This document shows, one piece after another, positions 5,569-8,625 of a DNA stretch of 8,625 nt (positions are counted from its first letter, which is position 1; each line of letters opens with the position of its first letter). Origin of the DNA: CAZJGF01 sp964545665. GTDB lineage: Bacteria > Chloroflexota > Dehalococcoidia > GIF9 > AB-539-J10. The notes below the pieces were generated by a model, which was not told where the DNA came from, did not search any database, and saw nothing but the letters and a program-made list of their open reading frames with translations. The DNA lies in NCBI GenBank assembly GCA_964545665.1, contig CAZJGF010000066.1, positions 1 through 8,625 on the forward strand, written 5' to 3'. Both the position numbers and the translations under genes were made by a program.

Positions 5569-6429
5569 ATGGTTAAGGTAGTAACTGACAGCACCTGTGA
5601 TATTCCTGCTGAGATAGCCAGCCAGCTTGATATCACTGTAGTGCCCCTGCGTATACAAATTGGTAATGAAACTTATCGCGATGGCACAGGGCTTAATTCT
5701 GATAGAGTGTATCACGAGTTGATTCATGGGCAGGAACTTCCTAAGACCTCTGCGCCGTCGCCGGGGGACTTCGTCACGGTATATAGCAACCTGGCTGCTG
5801 AAACCGGTGAGGTTGTCTCTATTCATCTCTCTCCCGGCTATAGCGGCACGTGTGATGTTGCCAGGTTAGCCAGCAGTTACATCAGCGATAAGTGCCGTGT
5901 GGAAGTGGTGGATTCGAACTCAGTCTCCGTAGGCTTAGGGCTTGTAGTTATAGCTGCTGCCAGAGCAGCTCGAGAAGGCAAGAACTTGGAGCAAATTATC
6001 GACATGATGCGACACCTTGTCCCACGAGTTCACCTGTTTGGAAAGGTGGACAATTTCTCTTATCTTCTCAAGGGAAGGCGCTTTCGGCTATCTAGAGGGC
6101 TGACTCTCTCAGGGAGAATAAGCATGGCTTTGGGTATTAAGTTGCTGGGTGAGGCCTACGGTGGTGGCAAAATACGTTCTCCCAAATTGGTTCTTGGCCG
6201 AGCGATGGCTTTGAATTGCCTGAAGCGTTGGGCGGAAAAGTTTTCCAGTGTAGAGGAGATAGCTATTGCTTACTCTGCCACGCTTAATGAGGCAGAGATG
6301 CTTGCCCAACGCCTGGAAGCGTTGGTTCCCGGGGAACATATACTTATTACAAGGCTTGGTTGCGTCACATCTACGTATATCGGGCCTGGGACGCTCGTCA
6401 TGGCTCTGATTGGAGGAAAAGAAGCATAG
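5569..6429 (+). CDS. DegV family (FakB-like) lipid-binding protein
   Basis: 286 residues, the normal DegV length. The family binds a fatty acid and, with the kinase FakA, presents it for phosphorylation to acyl phosphate; many members are uncharacterised. Seen here: KVVTDSTCDIP (3-13), KTSAPSPGDF (59-68, with T60), SPGYSGTCDVAR (88-99, with S92 in the GxSGT-like loop) and VVDSNSVSVGLG (113-124), ending in GCVTSTYIGPG (264-274). Two departures from the usual family are visible. The glycine-rich LKKGGRI becomes LKGRRFR (167-173). The His that contacts the fatty-acid carboxylate in FakB, in the THxGPG motif, is replaced by Tyr (Y270). The ATG has GGAAGG 9 nt upstream (5554-5559). It is the first gene of an operon with the radical SAM gene, whose start lies 1 nt after this stop. 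A fatty-acid role is likely but the ligand may differ. Confidence 0.9.
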   Translation: MVKVVTDSTCDIPAEIASQLDITVVPLRIQIGNETYRDGTGLNSDRVYHELIHGQELPKTSAPSPGDFVTVYSNLAAETGEVVSIHLSPGYSGTCDVARLASSYISDKCRVEVVDSNSVSVGLGLVVIAAARAAREGKNLEQIIDMMRHLVPRVHLFGKVDNFSYLLKGRRFRLSRGLTLSGRISMALGIKLLGEAYGGGKIRSPKLVLGRAMALNCLKRWAEKFSSVEEIAIAYSATLNEAEMLAQRLEALVPGEHILITRLGCVTSTYIGPGTLVMALIGGKEA

Positions 6430-6430
6430 A

Positions 6431-7450
6431 GTGGAACCTTTATATCTAGAGTTATATCGCAGCGGCGAACTCAGGCGCAGGGCTGAGGCATTAGAGATAC
6501 GCTTGGCATCGTGCGATATCTGTCCCAGAGAATGTCATGTCAATCGTCTACGAAATGAGCTTGGGTTTTGCCATTCTGGATACCTGCCTATAGTCTCTGC
6601 AATTTGCGACCATCATGGTGAGGAGCCAGCTATTTCGGGTAACAAAGGAACTGGAGCCATCTTCTTTGGCAACTGCAACATGAGATGCGTTTACTGTCAG
6701 AATTATCACATCAGCCAAAACCCAGAGCACCAGGCTTCCAAGGAGATGGATTTCCACGCTCTGGCTGAACACATGACATATCTTCAAGATGAGTTAGGCT
6801 GTCACAACATCAGCTTCATTTCGCCTTCTCACTTTGTGCCTCAGTTGGTTCGAGCAATCTTGGAGGCGGTGCCTATGGGGCTACGGGTGCCTATAGTCTA
6901 CAACACTAACGCCTATGATTCGGTAGCATCGCTTCAGGCACTGGACGGGATTGTGGATATCTACCTGCCTGACCTGAGGTATGCCTCTGATACTTGGGCA
7001 GCAAAGTTCTCCCATACCAGTGACTATGTAGTGCGGGCTCGTCAAGCTATTCTTGAGATGCATCGGCAGGTAGGGGATGAGCTAGTTTTGGACGATTCAG
7101 GCTTGGCTCAGAGGGGGTTAATCATACGTCATCTTATCCTGCCCAATGGGCTGGCGGGTAGTCGGGATTCTCTCACCTGGCTGGTTCATAATATTTCACC
7201 TGAGGTTACTGTGAGCATCATGTCTCAATACTACCCGGCACATCTAGCTCCCAGAATGCCAGAACTACGCCGGGGAATTTCCGTTTCAGAGTATTCACAA
7301 GTCTTTGAATTGCTTGATGAACTGGGACTAGACCATGGCTGGGTTCAGGAGATGGATGCGGCCGAGAACTATCTGCCTCATTTCGAGCGCGGCGGTCATC
7401 CATTCTCATCGGAGAAGCCGAATCTGAGCACGGTACCAAACCCTGGCTGA
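6431..7450 (+). CDS. COG1313 (PflX-type) radical SAM protein
   Basis: 339 residues from GTG at 6431. The radical SAM motif CxxxCxxC is GNCNMRCVYCQN with C82, C86 and C89 (this numbering); it binds the [4Fe-4S] cluster that cleaves S-adenosylmethionine. Ahead of it is the COG1313 N-terminal Cys cluster CDICPRECHVNRL...GFC (C28, C31, C35, C47). Later marks are FISPSHFVPQ, YNTNAYD, IYLPDLRYASD and the end GWVQEMDAAENYLPHFERGGHPF. The family is related to pyruvate formate-lyase activases, but its target is not established. The GTG is preferred because it aligns with the usual family start. GGAGG (6412-6416) lies 14 nt upstream, rather far. A TTG at 6410 would extend it by 7 residues but overlaps this site. 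The stop of DegV is 1 nt upstream, so translation is probably coupled. The last 14 residues, after GGHPF, appear to be an unconserved tail. Confidence 0.9.
   Translation: MEPLYLELYRSGELRRRAEALEIRLASCDICPRECHVNRLRNELGFCHSGYLPIVSAICDHHGEEPAISGNKGTGAIFFGNCNMRCVYCQNYHISQNPEHQASKEMDFHALAEHMTYLQDELGCHNISFISPSHFVPQLVRAILEAVPMGLRVPIVYNTNAYDSVASLQALDGIVDIYLPDLRYASDTWAAKFSHTSDYVVRARQAILEMHRQVGDELVLDDSGLAQRGLIIRHLILPNGLAGSRDSLTWLVHNISPEVTVSIMSQYYPAHLAPRMPELRRGISVSEYSQVFELLDELGLDHGWVQEMDAAENYLPHFERGGHPFSSEKPNLSTVPNPG
7373..7429 (+). repeat. Intact copy of a dispersed direct repeat (3' end of the radical SAM gene)
   Basis: This stretch, coding for LPHFERGGHPFSSEKP and onward in the radical SAM protein, has a diverged copy in the same orientation at 8276-8334. 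By hand alignment, 42 of 57 positions match with one 2-nt gap. The two copies flank the DUF502 gene. Confidence 0.55.
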
Positions 7451-7475
7451 CGGGGACTTATGTGAAAAGCCTGGG

Positions 7476-8117
7476 TCACATCTGATTCTTGGCAGTCAAC
7501 TTGTCACTGATTTCGTTGAGTGACACTTTGCCAGCAGACAAGACCATTCTTAGTGCATCGTCAATGGATATGCTGGTATGGACAATGTCAGGTTCCCTTA
7601 CTATCTCCAGATAGCCTGACGTTGGATTCGGCGAGGTTGGAATGAAGACAGTGAAAAGTTTTTCACCGGACTTGTCGTACGACTCATTCGTGACAAAACC
7701 TATAGCTCTCATGCCCTTCTTGGGGAATTCTACCAACACAACTTGCAGAAAGCCACTTTCGCTAGGGGTAGAGAAGCTCACCAGGATTTGTTTGATACCC
7801 GTGTGGAGTTGCCGAACAAGCGGCACCCTCGCCAGCAGGGATTCGCCGTAGTGAATCAGTTTCCTTCCGCCGACATTGCTGACTATGACTCCAATCAGGA
7901 GAATCAATACTATCGTTGCGCCAAAGCCCACGCCAGGAATAGTGCGACCCACTACGGACCTGATTATGGGCTGCAGAACATCGTCTATAGCGTTGAAAAT
8001 CCAGAGTAATATCAATACCGTGGCGCCGAGGGGTACAACGATGAGAAAACCCGCGAGGAAGTCTGCCCTCAATTTCCTGCGGAGCCGACCTTTAGATGGC
8101 TTCCCAGTATGCTTCAT
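7476..8117 (-). CDS. DUF502 integral membrane protein
   Basis: 213 residues. Basic N-terminus (KGRLRRKLR), then a membrane segment at about 20-42 (FLAGFLIVVPLGATVLILLWIF), the DUF502 motif IPGVGFG (60-66), and a second membrane segment at about 66-82. A conserved soluble part follows: ESLLARVPLVRQLHTGIKQ (92-110), VVLVEFPKKGMRAIGFVT (126-143) and VFIPTSPNPTSGYL (157-170). These are hallmarks of DUF502, the family that also contains plant COV1; bacterial function is unknown. The length is typical. The ATG at 8117 has only a weak AGGA 12 nt upstream. It is convergent with the radical SAM gene, with 25 nt between the two stop codons and only a weak 6-bp hairpin (7460-7481) between them. It is flanked by a duplicated fragment of that gene. 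Confidence 0.93.
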   Translation of the reverse strand: MKHTGKPSKGRLRRKLRADFLAGFLIVVPLGATVLILLWIFNAIDDVLQPIIRSVVGRTIPGVGFGATIVLILLIGVIVSNVGGRKLIHYGESLLARVPLVRQLHTGIKQILVSFSTPSESGFLQVVLVEFPKKGMRAIGFVTNESYDKSGEKLFTVFIPTSPNPTSGYLEIVREPDIVHTSISIDDALRMVLSAGKVSLNEISDKLTAKNQM

Positions 8118-8169
8118 TGCGTTTGGTTTTCCTGTGTTGCAAAGTACACTGCCTTCTTCTAGTAAGCAG

Positions 8170-8200
8170 TTGATATCATTGTAACACTGTCAGTCGTCAA
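8170..8200 (-). promoter_or_regulatory. Possible promoter of the DUF502 gene
   Basis: Read leftward, TTGACG (8195-8200) is followed after 19 nt by TATCAA (8170-8175). TG placed one base upstream (TGATATCAA) makes an extended -10. The -35 is a 5/6 match; the -10 is weak and the spacing long. It would leave a leader of about 45 nt. Confidence 0.33.
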
Positions 8201-8275
8201 CAGGAAACGAAACACAGTGACTCCGAACCAATCAAAGCTTACTTAGAAGGTGATCCCGTTAACGGAGAGAGCAGG

Positions 8276-8334
8276 CTGCCTCATTTTGAACGTGACGGCC
8301 ATTCTTTCCTGTAGCAGAAGGCGGGGGTCTGAGC
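8276..8334 (+). pseudogene. Decayed fragment of a COG1313 radical SAM gene 3' end
   Basis: The frame at 8276 reads LPHFERDGHSFL and then TAG (8312-8314). It matches LPHFERGGHPF of the intact protein encoded at 6431-7450. Similarity continues past the stop at the DNA level: AGAAG-CG and TCTGAGC are shared, with a 2-nt insertion. Within the first eight codons all but one of the changes are third-position and silent, so the copy diverged under protein selection before decaying, or came from a related gene. The same frame is open back to 8174 but has no start and no recognisable radical SAM sequence. Only this short remnant can be supported. Confidence 0.55.
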
Positions 8335-8532
8335 CATATCCTGTGCTCATGTCCTAGCATATGCGCAAGGCTGCTAGCCAGAATCCCTGACGTCAACTAT
8401 ACTAATTTTGTGACAACATAGTTAGCGTAGTCCTATGAGCGCATACACAGTATTGTTTCCCAGCTTGAGTCGGATTAGAATTAGGTTAAACGTAGGGCAT
8501 GGAAGGATACTTGTGATGACAAAGGAGGCGAA

Positions 8533-8625
8533 ATGAAATACAGGGTGGTCTTAGAGCCTCAGGAGGAGGGTGGCTATACCGTATACGTACCCAGCTTGCC
8601 CGGCTGCGTCTCCCAGGGGGAAACT
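8533..8625 (+). CDS. HicB-like antitoxin, N-terminal 31 codons, cut by the window edge
   Basis: ATG at 8533 follows a near-ideal Shine-Dalgarno AAAGGAGG (8521-8528) by 4 nt. The 31 visible residues, MKYRVVLEPQEEGGYTVYVP and then SLPGCVSQGET, are the hallmark start of HicB / UPF0150 proteins: a beta-hairpin, then the SLPGCxSQGxT turn of the partial RNase H-like fold. In HicAB toxin-antitoxin systems HicB neutralises the HicA mRNA interferase. Some members are solitary. No HicA is visible upstream, so any partner must lie beyond the right edge, which would also show whether a DNA-binding C-terminus is present. Confidence 0.87.
   Translation, partial: MKYRVVLEPQEEGGYTVYVPSLPGCVSQGET

Larger units (their letters stand above)
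8118..8532 (+). other. 415-bp gap with no intact gene
   Basis: No complete gene is seen on either strand. The left part holds a candidate DUF502 promoter. The middle holds a decayed copy of the radical SAM gene's 3' end, and the right end is the upstream region of the HicB-like gene. Around 8394-8425 there is an AACTAT...ATAGTT inverted repeat in AT-rich sequence, too short to call an operator. I find no HicA-like coding sequence here. Confidence 0.6.

Noticed and set aside
5443..5826. Leftward open frame of 127 codons
   Set aside because: It covers the DegV promoter and the antisense of conserved DegV motifs; no family resemblance.
6410..6430. TTG start for the radical SAM gene
   Set aside because: It overlaps the only Shine-Dalgarno-like site (GGAGG 6412-6416) and adds seven residues not usual for the family.
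7460..7481. ATGTGA...TCACAT hairpin between the radical SAM and DUF502 stops as a bidirectional terminator
   Set aside because: Only 6 AT-rich pairs around a 10-nt loop, with no T-run on either side.
8394..8425. AACTAT/ATAGTT inverted repeat as a HicB operator
   Set aside because: Six-base arms in AT-rich sequence over 100 nt upstream of the start, easily chance.

Overview
The window looks like chromosomal DNA of an anaerobic bacterium. A Chloroflexota (Dehalococcoidia-like) origin is my best guess. It rests on the gene mix: a tungsten-type aldehyde ferredoxin oxidoreductase with a dicluster ferredoxin, an oxygen-sensitive radical SAM enzyme, a DUF5679 zinc ribbon, a VLRF1 release factor and DUF502. 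No marker gene fixes the taxon. Genes are closely packed, promoters often carry an extended -10 (TGnTATAAT-like), and GTG starts occur. I see no tRNA, rRNA, CRISPR array, transposase or phage gene.

Positions 1-3418 form a leftward operon read from a promoter near 3471-3500: a two-cluster ferredoxin, an aldehyde ferredoxin oxidoreductase (AOR) overlapping it by one base (TAATG), then an acyl-CoA dehydrogenase that runs off the left edge. The likely theme is anaerobic oxidation or reduction of aldehydes and acyl-CoAs with electrons passed to ferredoxin. A divergent promoter at 3562-3570 drives a rightward pair: a membrane-anchored transglutaminase-like protein and a 47-residue DUF5679 zinc ribbon. 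Downstream of these lies a structured non-coding stretch (4475-4628), closed by a strong hairpin (4629-4659) shared with the convergent VLRF1 gene.

The leftward gene at 4639-5391 encodes a Vms1/ANKZF1-type (VLRF1) peptidyl-tRNA hydrolase with the GGSSQ loop, a predicted ribosome-rescue factor. Divergent from it, a good extended -10 promoter drives a tightly coupled pair: a DegV/FakB-like lipid-binding protein and a COG1313 radical SAM protein. Convergent with these is a DUF502 membrane protein. To its right is a 415-bp gene-poor gap, then the first 31 codons of a HicB-like antitoxin at the right edge.

The most unexpected observations are four. A decayed second copy of the radical SAM gene's 3' end lies at 8276-8334, on the far side of DUF502. 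The region 4475-4670 is folded and terminated like a small RNA or long structured 3' UTR. The transglutaminase-like protein has Asn or Glu where the catalytic Asp is expected. The DegV protein has changes at conserved ligand-site positions.
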